This document shows positions 1 through 11,075 of a DNA stretch of 64,000 bases, piece after piece. How positions within the stretch are numbered: position 1 is the stretch's first letter; every line of letters starts with the position of its first letter. This DNA is from Paramecium tetraurelia (taxonomy: Eukaryota; Ciliophora; Oligohymenophorea; Peniculida; Parameciidae). The position numbers and the translations under genes are program-made. The notes under the pieces were generated by a model. That model saw nothing but the letters and a program-made list of their open reading frames with translations, made no database searches and had not been told where the DNA came from. The stretch lies in contig NW_001799100.1 in NCBI RefSeq assembly GCF_000165425.1, positions 124,001 through 188,000 of the forward strand. Reading direction: 5' to 3'.

Positions 1-611
1 GTCACCAATATATTACCATCATGGTTGAAGCCTGATGCATATACTTATTCAATTCGTTTCAAAACTTGTAATTTTTTGTAAAATTAATACTTTTACGAAA
101 TGTTCTTATTTATTTGTTGATATTTTAGAAGATAATTAAGATAATTTTAATTTTCACAGGTATCCTTAAATTATTCTAAATTTCTTTGCACAATAAGCTA
201 ATCTTTTTACGAAACTAAATTATTTAATTTTTCTATGCTTTGTAAGGTTAACTTGCTATTTTAATCAAAATTCCATTTTCTATTATTTTATAGTTAGTCT
301 TCTATATTTCTAATTGAAAGATCAATATTTTCGATATCTGATGTAGCATCGTACTCGTTCACTTTGGAAAAGTCTTCAAACTAGACTCTTAGATTTTTCA
401 ATTTTTAAGTTTTTTCTTAGATCTATTAATCAACCCAAACTTCTTCTTTACCCTTTTCCTCCTCCATTATCTATAGAGCATTATTAATTGTTAAATCGCC
501 TTTATGACAGAGCCCCCATAAAAAGTTTAATCGTTCCTTTTCTATTTGATCTAAACCATATATTTAATTGTTTTTTTTCTCTTCAAGAAGTTGAAAATCT
601 TATTAATTCAT
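1..611 (-). CDS. WD-repeat protein, N-terminal part (runs off left edge)
   Basis: Read on the minus strand in code 6 from ATG at 611, the frame stays open to position 1 (203 codons plus 2 nt) with no TGA and no intron needed. The visible part is a charged, probably coiled-coil N-terminal region containing YGLDQIEKERLNFLWGLC near residue 18. It ends in LKRIEQVYASGFNHDGNILV, which has the look of the first blade of a WD40 propeller as built in many Paramecium proteins (SxxFNxDGxxLVS). The propeller itself lies outside the window. WD40 proteins act as interaction platforms; no specific partner can be inferred. The gene at 8081-9393 has a similar plan, so they may be members of one expanded family. 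The reading frame is solid; the WD40 assignment is inference from one partial repeat. Confidence 0.72.
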
Positions 612-767
612 AATCTTATTATTATTCTTTTACAAATATTTAATGATTCTAATAAATTCTAGAAAAACAATACATTTTTTTTTCTGATCATTATTTATAA
701 AATAAATAATAAATAAGTTTCAATTGCTAATGTTATTTTAATAATATTTAAATTTCATAATCTGCCC

Positions 768-1727
768 ATGAGTAATTCATCAGATCCAAATACAAGAAAT
801 TAAATGATTTAAAATGCAGTTCCAGAAGAAAAATATCGGAAGCCCAATCCTGTTGGTAATCACAAATGGGATGAAGAAAATTTTATCAATTTTTAAGTTA
901 CGCAAAAAGGATAAGAAATTAAATTAGCAACTTACAGATGCAACATAACCGCATAATAACCAAAATCGATTACTGTATTTTTTCACGGTTTGAATGAGCA
1001 TCTTGGTTTATATGCTCATATAGCTTAGGCTGTAAGCAAATAAGCTAATAGTATTACAGTAGGATTTGATTTTAGAGGATTTGGAAAAAGCTAAGGAATT
1101 AGAGGCTGGCTTGAGTCAAGAGAGTAACTAGAAAATGATTGCATTCAATTTATATAAAAAATACGTAATCTTTATCCTGGTTTACCACTATTTACTTTGG
1201 GACAATCAATGGGAGGAATGGCTTCATATTTAATGGGGTAGTCCAATTAATGTGAAGGAACAATATTAATAACTCCAGCCATCATGGACAATCGATATAA
1301 TTAATCTTTTATGAAGTCCTTAGGTCTGATATTTGGAGCTTGTTGCCCGACATGGAATCCTTTTCCTCCAGTAAGATAGCCGGGATCACGAAATCCTCAA
1401 ATTTAAGAAGAAAATCTTAAAGATCCTTATTGTACTTTAGTGGCAGTGCTACCTGGAACAGGAAGAACATTGGTTTCAACTATGAGATCCCTTCCCCAAA
1501 CATTTTCTTCATATTAGAAACCATTTTTAGTGATTACTGCAGGCATGGATAAAGTCGTCGACCCTGATGTTGGCTAAGAACTAATGAAGTAAAGTCCCTC
1601 TTTAGACAAATAAATCATACACTGTGATTAGATGTGGCATAACTGTGTTCAAGAGGAAGAAATACTTGAACTTATCCCAAAAATTACAGAATGGATTTAA
1701 TAAAGATCTAAATAATAATTAGGATGA
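768..1727 (+). CDS. alpha/beta hydrolase, monoacylglycerol-lipase type (serine aminopeptidase S33 family)
   Basis: Intronless 319-residue frame from ATG 768 to TGA 1725-1727. An HGLNEH motif (about residue 71) is the oxyanion-hole signature seen in monoglyceride lipases and related lysophospholipases. It is followed by GFDFRGFGKSQG and by GQSMGG (about residue 145), the GxSxG nucleophile elbow with the catalytic serine. A later ITAGMDKVVDP (about residue 265) fits the acid residue loop, and a conserved-looking DQMWHNC near the C-terminus supplies a histidine. The length matches the family (about 280-320). The likely reaction is hydrolysis of monoacylglycerol or lysophospholipid esters in the cytosol or at membranes; substrate cannot be fixed from sequence. 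The start is the first ATG, about 155 bp from the divergent gene on the left. Ciliates carry many paralogues of this family. Confidence 0.9.
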
Positions 1728-1969
1728 TTATTTATTACATCAAATATCCAAATCAGTATCTCTTTTTATTACTAATGATTTTACTATTTTTTAATAGTAT
1801 TTTAATCTTGCTTTAAGCATAGTTCAGCAAAGAAAAATTTAACATTTTGCTTTGGTAACCATATTTTATCAGAAAATTCGTTTTAATCATTCTTGATGTA
1901 TTTTTAATCTAAATTAATATTACTTATATCCACTTTCAATTACATTAAATTATACATCAAATTATAAAA

Positions 1970-3446
1970 ATGAATAAATTCACTCTCAGGTTTAATCAGC
2001 AGTTATTAGAAGTACAATATCAATCAACAAGGCTTGTAATGAGAAAATAAATTCTATACGGAGTTTCTTCTGGATTTATAATTATGAACACAATTTCAGC
2101 TATATTAAAAATTATAGGAAATGATAATAATAGTTTACCATTAGATTTAACTTAATCATTAGTTGCGCTTATTACTGTATGCGCCGTTAAATATTACCCA
2201 AAGTACATTCTAGAAGGATCAAATATATTAAATTTGCTGTTTTGCCTAGTATAAATAAATTTAGATGAAGGTGCAACTTCTCATTAAATGTACATCTTTG
2301 GTGCAAATATTATGGCAACACAACTAATGTTGTTATTTGGTTCGGATTTCTTATACTCCATACCATAAATCTTAATCATGGCATGTTTTAGATTAGGAAT
2401 ATAAAAAGTATACCAACAATTTGATTGGTTTTCAATCTCACTAACTTTATTAGTCTCATTATGGCTAGGCATTGTTTAATATCAATTTGATAAAACATTA
2501 AGATCTCAATTTTTACTCACATTAAAGGATCATGGTTGGGGTAATTATACCTTAAAATTTAGATTAACTTTTACCATAAATTGTAGACAAGCCCTACTTT
2601 TATTTTCGATATAACAATTCGTAATTTGAAATAAAACAGATTCATAAATAGTCATAGATTTTTAATTATAATGAAGACTTTTGTCAAGGTTGTAATTTGA
2701 GACATTTTTTAAGGGAATTCTAATTTAACAATCAATCTATAGAGACATTCATACTAAATCGATTGAAAAGCTATCAAAAGAACATCTATGATAGAGAAAT
2801 AATAGGGAAAAATAAGAAATAATATTCAATGCAAATGAATTATTGTGAAATTTTCAGCGATTATCCAAATTTTTTAATCATTCTAAATGATACTAAAAAT
2901 AACCATAATATCCCTAAAGAATCATAAGCCTCTTTAATGAAAAAATATTTTACAAGTTATTCAAATCATCTTTTTAAACTTATTTTGAAAGGAGATTCAA
3001 AATTTAAAATAATTCAGCTAAATTATCATTATTTATCTGCATTGTTTCTTAAGGATTATACTGTTCAAACCTTCTCTCCATACAATCAACTATAGAAAAT
3101 TATCAATTTATCAGGAGGGGTAAAACTCTAATGTTTAAAAAAATTAACAATATAAGGATATAAAAATTTATTTTCAGTATTCTGGCTATAAACTATTTTG
3201 ATAATGGTAATCTCTTAAAACAGAAGTCAACTAGAACTTCCAATGATTGTATTAAATTAAGAATAAGATTATATTGAATATACCTTTGTTCTAAATTATC
3301 CAAAATTATTTGAAGACATGTTCAATTAAAATTTAGTTATTTAAAGGCTCAAACAAGTTATATTTTTCAGCATTAATCAAAATAAATGGAAATTCAAATC
3401 TTACTCTAAACTTGATGTAGCTTTTAGGAAAATTGAAAATAATTGA
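1970..3446 (+). CDS. multi-pass membrane protein, possibly a degenerate histidine-kinase-like receptor
   Basis: Two exons with a 22-nt intron (2541-2562) give 484 residues. About five or six hydrophobic helices fill residues 25-175 (for example VALITVCAVKYY and ISLTLLVSLWLGIV). They are followed by a soluble segment with KPYFYFRYNNSQFEIKQ, which looks like the sensor region placed after the helices in ciliate hybrid histidine kinases. A further hydrophobic stretch, FSVFWLQTILIMVI, lies near residue 400. I see no clear H-box, N-box or G-box, so if it derives from a histidine kinase it is catalytically degenerate. No enzymatic motif is visible and function is unknown. The family suggestion is inference from overall layout; the gene model and membrane topology are read directly. 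Confidence 0.7.
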
Positions 3447-3648
3447 GTTATATAATACATCTTTAATACTCATCTATTGTTATACTAATTTTATTTTTTA
3501 ATTAAAATCAAAATTTCTTCTAACCTTGTTTCTCTTAGATTAGACAAGTATAAAAATTGATAATCACCTAATCTTATAAGAATATATTAAAGAATTTAAA
3601 TTAGAAAAAAAGTAAGAATTTAATTATTATTTCAAATTTATTAATTCA

Positions 3649-4789
3649 ATGAATTCAAAAAAAAAAGATGTGTTTATCATAAATAAACCTCATTTATGTT
3701 AAAATCATAATTAAAAACTTGTACTAGTGTGTGCTGACCCGCTATGTTAAGACCATGGATTGATTTGTATTGATTGTTTACTTTAGAACCATTAAAATTG
3801 CAAAGCTTATATTAAGAAATATGATGAGTTTCTGTGGATAATGTAGAATACTATTGAAAAAATTCAAATCTAGAAAGAGAAGGTAAAAAAGTAGTAAGAT
3901 TGATAGAGATATAAAGATGCCCAATCTATCTTATTAAGTCTAGGAAATTTATAACCAAAATTTAATGAACTCATTTTAGCTTTATAGTTAGTAATAGAAT
4001 ATTTAAATTTTCAGGAAATAGAAACCTATTTATAGCAAGAGAATTTAGAACATGATACTAAGAGAATGAAAAACTTATTTTAAGCTGATTTCGAAGGGGA
4101 AAAAGAATTAATAAAAGAATTCATTTTACAATAGCACCTAAAGTCTTAACATGAAAAAGAATATTTGTGGGAACTTAAAGGAAGTTAAATAGTAGAATGT
4201 CTCCATTCAATTGTTAATGATATGCTCAATTAAGATTTTTAAGAATAATAAAAAATTATTGATTCTTAAAAATATTTAAAAGTAAAGGGAATAGATGATT
4301 TAAAAGGGATAAATAGTTATGTTCCAAAACTTCGATTAGAATTGTAATTATATATGTAATACAATTAGATAATAAAATAATTGGGGAGGTATTGGAAATA
4401 TATTTCCTAAATTTATGGCTTTAAATAGTTTGTAAATCAACGCCATTAAATCTCCTCTAAAAGCATAAAATTTAGAGGAGATAATTAATGCAATATAGTA
4501 TTTGCCAAGATTAGAAAAATTTAAAATCAATTTAATTGGTTCAAATGCAAATGAATAAACTTTATAATTAATTTTTAAAATTGTCAGCAATAAAAGTTTG
4601 ACAGAGTTTGGAATTTCGTTTGGATATAGTTAAATTCTATCTGATGATTTTATAAGATAGATTAATTAATTTAAAGAGTAACTAAGAGGGATATCGAGGA
4701 TATATATTAGTAATTAGCTTCATGAATTTACAGAATAATAATAAAAATTGCTCAAAACATATTTAAGTTAAATTGAATTTTTTCGATGA
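3649..4789 (+). CDS. B-box zinc finger / coiled-coil protein with leucine-rich repeat-like C-terminus
   Basis: Three exons (introns 3883-3906, 24 nt, and 4344-4368, 25 nt) encode 363 residues. Residues 17-55 hold the Cys/His array of a B-box: CQNH, then CADPLCQDH, then CIDCLLQNHQNC. A long charged region follows (residues 60-230), rich in Gln and Glu and probably coiled coil. The last ~130 residues have spaced leucine motifs such as MALNSLQINAI and LPRLEKFKINLIG, the pattern of ribonuclease-inhibitor-like leucine-rich repeats used in ciliate proteins. B-box proteins usually mediate protein interactions, sometimes with a RING domain for ubiquitin ligation; no RING is present here. Without the second intron the frame would shift and lose the repeat pattern, which supports the splice call. 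It converges on the small gene at 4816-5286, with only 26 bp between the stops. Confidence 0.82.
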
Positions 4790-4815
4790 GGACAATATAC
4801 GTATTAATTATAGAT

Positions 4816-5286
4816 TCAATCTTAAGGAATTTCTATTTAAAGGTTTTTTTTTTTAATTCCAACCACTTTTTTTCTTCCACTCTCTATTGTTTGTTTTTTT
4901 TCTTCTTCATCTGGAGGGGATTTTGGGGAATGAGGAGACTGCTAATTAATTATTTCTCTTTCAGATTTTTCAAGATCAAGAAACATCTTACCAGTTTATT
5001 TGTTTTAATCTGGTTGTTCCTATTAATACATCCGATTAGTTTTTGTGAAAGAATTGGTTTAGCTTAAAATTTATGGTTAGGTATTAACATTATCTGTTCG
5101 ACTTTCTTGTTTACGATCACAAGAATTAACATATTATTGCAATTTATTAATTTCCTCTTCAAGTTTTTTATTTCTGTTTTATTGTTATTTACGAATATAA
5201 ATGAATAAAGCAATACCCATGAAAACTAGTAATATAATTACAAACACTATAATGTAGATTTCTGAATTATCTGAGTCTTAATCCAT
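4816..5286 (-). CDS. small single-pass membrane protein, unknown function
   Basis: Intronless minus-strand frame of 156 residues. After a short acidic N-terminus (MDQDSDNSE) comes one strong membrane helix, IYIIVFVIILLVFMGIALF (residues 10-28). A basic stop-transfer stretch and a predicted coiled coil (NKKLEEEINKLQQYV) follow, then a polar tail with proline and serine (QQSPHSPKSPPDEEEKK). The layout suggests a type III or tail-out membrane protein with a cytoplasmic coiled coil, but no family is recognised. The plus-strand ORF over the same bases is antisense: code-6 reading on the minus strand gives a much more natural composition. Its stop is only 26 bp from the stop of the neighbouring plus-strand gene. 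Confidence 0.75.
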
Positions 5287-5748
5287 TATTGAAATTTTAT
5301 TATTTAACTATAAAAGCAATTATAATTTGGATAAAATTGGTACTATACTAATTCATTAATAAAATTAAGCTAAAAGGGCTTCGTGTATTTCGAAATAATT
5401 CAAAATTCAATTATAAAATGACACTCTTAAATCATTTTTTATTTTTTATTTTAAATAGATAGCAGAATGGTAATGGAAAAATACATAATCTTAATATTAA
5501 TTGGGTAATATTAAATCTCATATATATATTATTACTATATTGGAAATGATATATTAAGTAATATTTTCTAAATTTTATTGAGAAGTATGGTATTTAGTTT
5601 TAAGTTTATTTATTATAAAAACGATTCTATAAAGGAAGATATTTGAAATTGGATATGAATTGTAAAACAGAATATTTTCTCTTAATTTCAATTATATTAT
5701 AATTTTTTATTTTTCATAATTTGATTTATAATGTCATTTTTATTAAAA
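5287..5748. other. intergenic, no supported gene
   Basis: Roughly 460 bp of about 80 percent A+T between the start of the small membrane protein and the end of the TPR gene, both on the minus strand. A 59-codon plus-strand frame from ATG 5467 is hydrophobic and low in complexity and looks accidental. The region should hold the promoter of the small gene and the 3' end of the TPR gene. Confidence 0.5.
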
Positions 5749-7910
5749 TCAAAAAATGAAGCATGTGCAACTATTCTCAACTTGAGCTACTTTTTATTCT
5801 ATATTTTTAATATTTGACTTTCTAACATATGTTGAACTGGCTTAGATTTAAAATCTAAGGGCCTGTTATAGTGGTTCTATTAAGGTTCGGTAATTGTCTT
5901 TAAAATAATGTAGAACCTAAATAGTATCATCGATCCCTTGTTACCATTGCCTTAAATCAATATAATAAAGTCTATTTAATTCATATTCTTTTTTTTAAAT
6001 CTATTATATTTAACTGCTAATTTATTTCTATTCTAATTTTCTATTTGATAATTCATAAGCAGCATATTAAATTTCAACATCAAGTTCCTTAAGATTTTTT
6101 ACTTTATTACTAATTACTTTTATAATGTTTCTAATCTATAAATCCGAAAATTATTTAACCCCTAAACTCTCGTTAATTAATTTAACAATTTCTAATGATA
6201 TTAGAATAGGCTTAAACTCAATATAATTCTTATCCTTTTATTAATATGTAGTTCGCTTTTCAGGATATATTTTACTTGAGATGTTCTAATTAGTTGACAT
6301 TGAATTTCTTTCTCCTTTTATTTTCATTTAAGAAGGTTATGATTTTGATTTATCAATAATAGGTTTTTTTGTTGTTCTTCTGGAAGCACTTCTTGTTCTT
6401 TAGTAAACTGCTGAATTATTGGAAATTTTCTTAGTTTAACTTTCATTATTATTAATATCTTTATTATATGAACTAGTGAGAATATAGCTCTAAATCATTG
6501 ATTTATTGTTGAAATTCATTCTATCATTTTCTGAGGGGATTAGTAATTAATTAGAACTATTAATTTGGTCAACAATTGTTTTTAGCTTTTCGTTACTTTC
6601 CTCAGTTTGAGCTATTTAAATGATTCTAAGGTAATTGAGTAATCTCCAATATAAAGATTAGAAATAAACTCTGTCTTACAGATAAAGTAGCTTATGCTTT
6701 ATAATTGTTTCTTCTGTATTCAAAGATTATTCAAGTATTTAAGATATTGAAAATGTATCTTATTAATTAAATTGAGGCTGAATTTTTTCAAGTTCTAAAT
6801 CATAATTCCACAAATTTTTATATGCATTTTGAACTCTTTCAAAATAATTATTTAATTGCCTTAGAGATTAATCTAAATTATTAGTTGATAACAGATTGAT
6901 CTCATTTTTGGTGGTTTCAAGTACAGATTCAATTAATTCTAAATTTTCAATTTCTTACCACATTGGTTCAATCCCAATTAGTTTATTTTTGATAATATTA
7001 GATTCCTCGATTTGTTTTTAGATTCGGTATAATTTAAACAAATTTAAATTTAATATTGGATCATCAGATGATAATTTTAAACCTATTTTTAAACTATCAA
7101 TAGCCTCCTTCTCTTAGCCTAATTTACAAAGAACAACGGCTTTAAAAATGATGGTGAAATTTACCTCTGTTATTATAACCGTTAATCAAGTAATTATTAA
7201 GTTTGATTGCATAATTATAACATTCCAGAGATTCTTTCAATCTATCGAGCTTAAACAAGGCATAACCTATTAATTTAATTTCTACACTTACCTTTACTAA
7301 AATAAACTATATGGCATTTAAGATCTATATCTAAGGCCCTTTCAAAAGTTTCGAGGGATTCTTCAAAAAGATTGAGTTAGATGCATAAAATTCCTTTGTT
7401 AATTAATGTTTCCAAAGTTGTTGAATATTTAAGAGATTAATCAAAATATTAAAGAGCTTCTTCCTTTCTGTTACTTTCAGCTAATAATAAACCTGAGTTT
7501 AATAAAGTCGTTACCTAAGTTATAATAGACCTGATGATTATTAGTTCCTTCTGATATGCATTTTTTGTAATCTTATAAAGCTAATTAAGTTTGATTAAGT
7601 AATCTGTAGATATTCCCTAATGATTTTTACCTATTGTACCTCTTGTAAAATAAGCATCTATCATTTTTTAATCAAGTTCAATGGCCTTGCTTAAATTTAA
7701 CAAAGCTTCTTCGTTTCTTCCTAGAGAGTGCAATATTTTGGCTTTAATAATATCAAATCATTCCTAACCTTATTTTAGAAATAACTCTGAAGTTTAACTA
7801 TTATCTTACAAGAGGTTTATCTATTGACTTTTAAATCCTTAATTTATTTTACAATCCTTACCATCAACAAAACAGTGAATAGATGATTAACTCTGGCTTT
7901 CAGTGAGCAT
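5749..7910 (-). CDS. TPR-repeat protein with C-terminal coiled coil
   Basis: Six exons with five introns (7742-7768, 7617-7639, 7493-7514, 7267-7291, 7140-7164; 22-27 nt) splice to 679 residues. From about residue 45 a run of tetratricopeptide repeats is clear: SLGRNEEALLNLSKAIELD, LLNQTQLALQDYKKCI, ESNRKEEALQYFDQSLKY, LFEESLETFERALDID, RLKESLECYNYAIKLN and LGQEKEAIDSLKIGLKL, each with the small-residue and aromatic positions of the family. The repeats end near residue 270. The rest is charged, Gln-rich and largely coiled coil, finishing in CTCFIF. TPR solenoids bind partner proteins; this architecture is common in Paramecium but no specific complex can be named. The first intron begins GTTAGG rather than the usual GTA, but without it a TGA interrupts the first repeat. 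Confidence 0.88.
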
Positions 7911-8080
7911 TAAAGTAAATAAATTATTAATTAATATTTATGTAATAATATTAGTAAAATTAAAAATAAGAATAGGAATTTGAAATAAAGTTAGTATTTT
8001 GTTTATATCTTAAAAAATATTATATTCATGAAAATTTAAAATACTTTATTTTGTAAATAAATTAAAATTAAAATAAATAG

Positions 8081-9393
8081 TCATTGTAATTATTATTCAT
8101 AGATTTACAATGATCGCAGCTTGTTATTGATTAACAAGAAATATTTACCATCATTTGTTAAAGTTCCAACCCCTTCCCCATCAATTTCTTCTTCAATTTA
8201 GAATTTCCAATTCTGTTTCCTTCTAAGTATTAATGTCTTGTTATTGTGTTTAAGCAATAATATCTATTTCTTCACTACAAATTACAACGGACTAAAACTG
8301 GAAAGATCAACATTCAGATACTATAATTCTAGAATTTATGTATTCACAAAAATATTTGTTAAGTTCCTTGTGAAAAGTTCTATATATCTATGGAGCTAAG
8401 GGTATCCTCAGATTTTGCGTATTCACAAGCGCNNNNNNNNNNNNNNNNNNNNNNNNNNNNNNNNNNNNNNNNNNNNNNNNNNNNNNNNNNNNNNNNNNNN
8501 NNNNNNNNNNNNNNNNNNNNNNNNNNNNNNNNNNNNNNNNNNNNNNNNNNNNNNNNNNNNNNNNNNNNNNNNNNNNNNNNNNNNNNNNNNNNNNNNNNNN
8601 NNNNNNNNNNNNNNNNNNNNNNNNNNNNNNNNNNNNNNNNNNNNNNNNNNNNNNNNNNNNNNNNNNNNTAAGTGGTCTACCAATTCTTATGACTTATTTC
8701 TTCCCAAACTCGAATTGACTTATCAGCACTTCCTGAAACAAACATGTTATTATTTTTGCTACATGCTAAGCAATAAATTTATTGACTATGGCCCTACAAT
8801 AGTTAGCTATTATAGAGCTGCCCATTTTTAAATTACCAAATTTTTACATTTTCTCCAATTCCTTGGAAAAAAACATCGTTTTAATGATTGAAGAGTATCA
8901 CATTTGACAATTTATTTTATTCCAAAGATTCCACAATTTTATAACTTATACAATCTCCTTCAAACACTTTTACACATCTTTTTATTTAAAGGAGACCATC
9001 CTTCTAAACACTAGCAAATTCTTTAAATTATTTCAATAAAGGTTCATAATCTAATAAATAGAATTTATTAACTTAATCATCCAACTCTGAATATTAGTAT
9101 GATGAATTTGCTTCTTTTATGAGAATATTATCAATTATTGAAAGTAATTATTGAACTTGCTTTTATATTTGATCTTTAAAATTTAATATTGATAATCTTA
9201 ATTGCGGCAAAACACTTTTTCTTTGAATTGACTTTAATTTAGCTAATTAGAATTTCTTTTCCTATTAATTCACAATGTGATGTATTGGAATTAAACCGAA
9301 ATCAATCTATTCATTTTTTAGATTTTAGTGTATATTCATCAATAGCTATGATTAAGACTGCGCTGGGCTTCGTCTTTGATTATTGAGATTCAT
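8081..9393 (-). CDS. WD40-repeat protein, interrupted by an assembly gap
   Basis: The minus-strand frame starts at ATG 9393 and runs to the N gap (8433-8668). The first ~160 residues are charged, followed by WD40 blades: NVKIWQFKNGQLYNSQ and ACSKNNNMFVSGSADKSI, then RVWEEISHKNW. Beyond the gap an open frame ends at TGA 8081-8083 with RKQNWKFQIEEEIDGEG and TNDGKYFLLINNKLRSLQIYE, the form in which Paramecium WD40 proteins usually close their propeller. Between 8330 and 8432 I could not fix the frame; one more intron or local assembly trouble is likely. It is a cytosolic interaction scaffold by family. The true length depends on the gap: about 236 Ns are shown, but the real distance is unknown. 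Confidence 0.75.
8433..8668. other. assembly gap (236 Ns)
   Basis: Unknown bases inside the WD40 gene. The flank 8417-8430 repeats part of a motif present at 8338-8349 (tattcacaa), so a collapsed repeat of WD40 blades is a possible cause of the gap. Confidence 0.99.
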
Positions 9394-9946
9394 ATCTAGA
9401 ATTTTCAAATAAAAATATTTAATTCATTAATAATTATGTAAATAAAGTAAAATATAATAAACTTAATAGAATAATTTTGGATGTGAGAATGGAATTATTG
9501 TCAAGCAATCAATCTATTGGAGTCTTAGTTATACTTTGAAGATTTCTGAATGATGATGAAATAGAAACGTAAGAAATTTGTTTTTCAAAACAACAGTCCA
9601 ATAAATATCCTGAAATTATTTAATATTAGAATTCTAAAAACTACAAAAGATCGATTATATTTTATCACTACTAAGATGTCACTCTTCATTCAATAATATT
9701 GTCTAAATTTAACACTTTTCATTAACTCACAGCCTCAATCTTTAAGTTAATTAATAGTGATCATAAAGTGTGTAGAATTCTCATTTTAATAAATTAAGAA
9801 AGTTTTTAATTATTTTATATATAGAGATCATTCAGAATAAATTAGCTTTTATTTTTCTAACTATTTAATATTAAACAATTGTGAGAATGATGATACTGAC
9901 ATAATGTATTTTGTAATTAGGTATTATAAAAATAATCATCATAAAC
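9394..9946. other. intergenic, no supported gene
   Basis: About 550 bp between the WD40 gene start and the stop of the next minus-strand gene. Frames of 16-35 codons exist on both strands but none has convincing composition or a conserved motif. It contains the promoter region of the WD40 gene. Confidence 0.5.
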
Positions 9947-10519
9947 TCATTTTAAGTAATTTGATTGTCTAGAAAAGTAATATGAATAAGGTCTGTTTGA
10001 TGAGTTGTTATGATTAATTGTATTAGTTTAGGTAGTATATTAATCTTCATGATCACTTTACACCCTTTTCAATTTTCTAAAAAAGACAGAATAGTTTTTG
10101 CTTCTACTTTAGGCTCTAGCTGATAACATTATTTATCTTGGAGTCAATAGTGATGGATCCATTTCTTAATAACTTTAGACTTTTATTAATGTTTGATTTT
10201 CTTGTTTATTCATATATTTTTCAATAGATTTAGATAATTTTAATCGAAATCTTGAAATCAAATATGAGTCTTTGATTGTAGGATGAGAATCCCTTTTTGT
10301 TGTTTTTTTGGTTAAGAGATTTCTTTCGATTTGATTTTCGACTTTTTCAACAAGATAAGGATATAAAGTATTATTATTTAATGTCTTAATACAATTGCTG
10401 GGTTCAGTTATTAAATATTTCCTCTAAATTTCAAGTCTTTATAAGTATGTTAGGTTTGCTATCTTATTTGAATTAGATCGAATGTATTTAGGACTTTTTA
10501 TATCTAAAATATGGGTCAT
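9947..10519 (-). CDS. hypothetical basic protein
   Basis: Intronless frame of 190 residues with no recognised domain. It is basic and Ser/Asn/Gln-rich, with short motifs such as KSPKYIRSNSNKI near the start and TPRQIMLSARAQSRSKNY in the second half. Hydrophobic residues are scattered, with no membrane helix or signal peptide. The composition and the absence of TGA over 190 codons of AT-rich DNA support it as a gene; the start is the first ATG. Nothing in the neighbourhood suggests a role. Confidence 0.65.
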
Positions 10520-11075
10520 ATTATTATCACTTTACATTCAATTATTAAAATAATGAGAAACAGATTTTGTAAACCTATATCAACGAAATCCATATATTGC
10601 TGAAGTAAAAGTTCGAATAATTTTAATAATCCGAATCTTCAATTAATATACTAAAGTTATTTATACATTCGAAATGTTTACTAAAACATCTATAATTCCT
10701 TGATTAATCAAATTAATTACCTAACAAAAAGATCGATGTTGATAATTAAAACCTTAATTATGATATCTTCAAAAAATAATATTAGATAATTTTTCGAACT
10801 TTTCAGCTCAAAAGAAAAGAGCGTATCCTTATAAATACAATATCTTATATATTTTGAAAAAAGCAAGACAATATTGGTAAAACGATTGACCTGTTTAGAA
10901 ATCCTAACCCTTAAAAATCATTAAGATCTCTAATTATCACTTTATTTAATATTTTGAAATTGCAAAAGGTTGAGATACATCTAGTAAACAGTGATATATC
11001 ATCGGGATATAAGAATTGAAATCATTAACAAAGATGTGAATTTAAAATTTTATTATAATTATTAAAATATAAAAA
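10520..11075. other. divergent intergenic region
   Basis: About 555 bp between the start of the hypothetical minus-strand gene and the start of the ubiquitin-like gene on the plus strand, so it should carry both promoters. I see no conserved element. A 37-codon minus frame (start near 10914) is not supported by anything else. Confidence 0.5.

Noticed and set aside
4786-5067. 93-codon plus-strand hydrophobic frame
   Set aside because: Antisense to the single-pass membrane protein on the minus strand, whose code-6 translation is far more natural.
5829-5900. tRNA-like hairpin (cttagat / atctaag) in a short AT-rich stretch
   Set aside because: No T-arm or acceptor stem fits, and the bases are the last codons of the TPR gene, which stays in frame to TGA 5749-5751.
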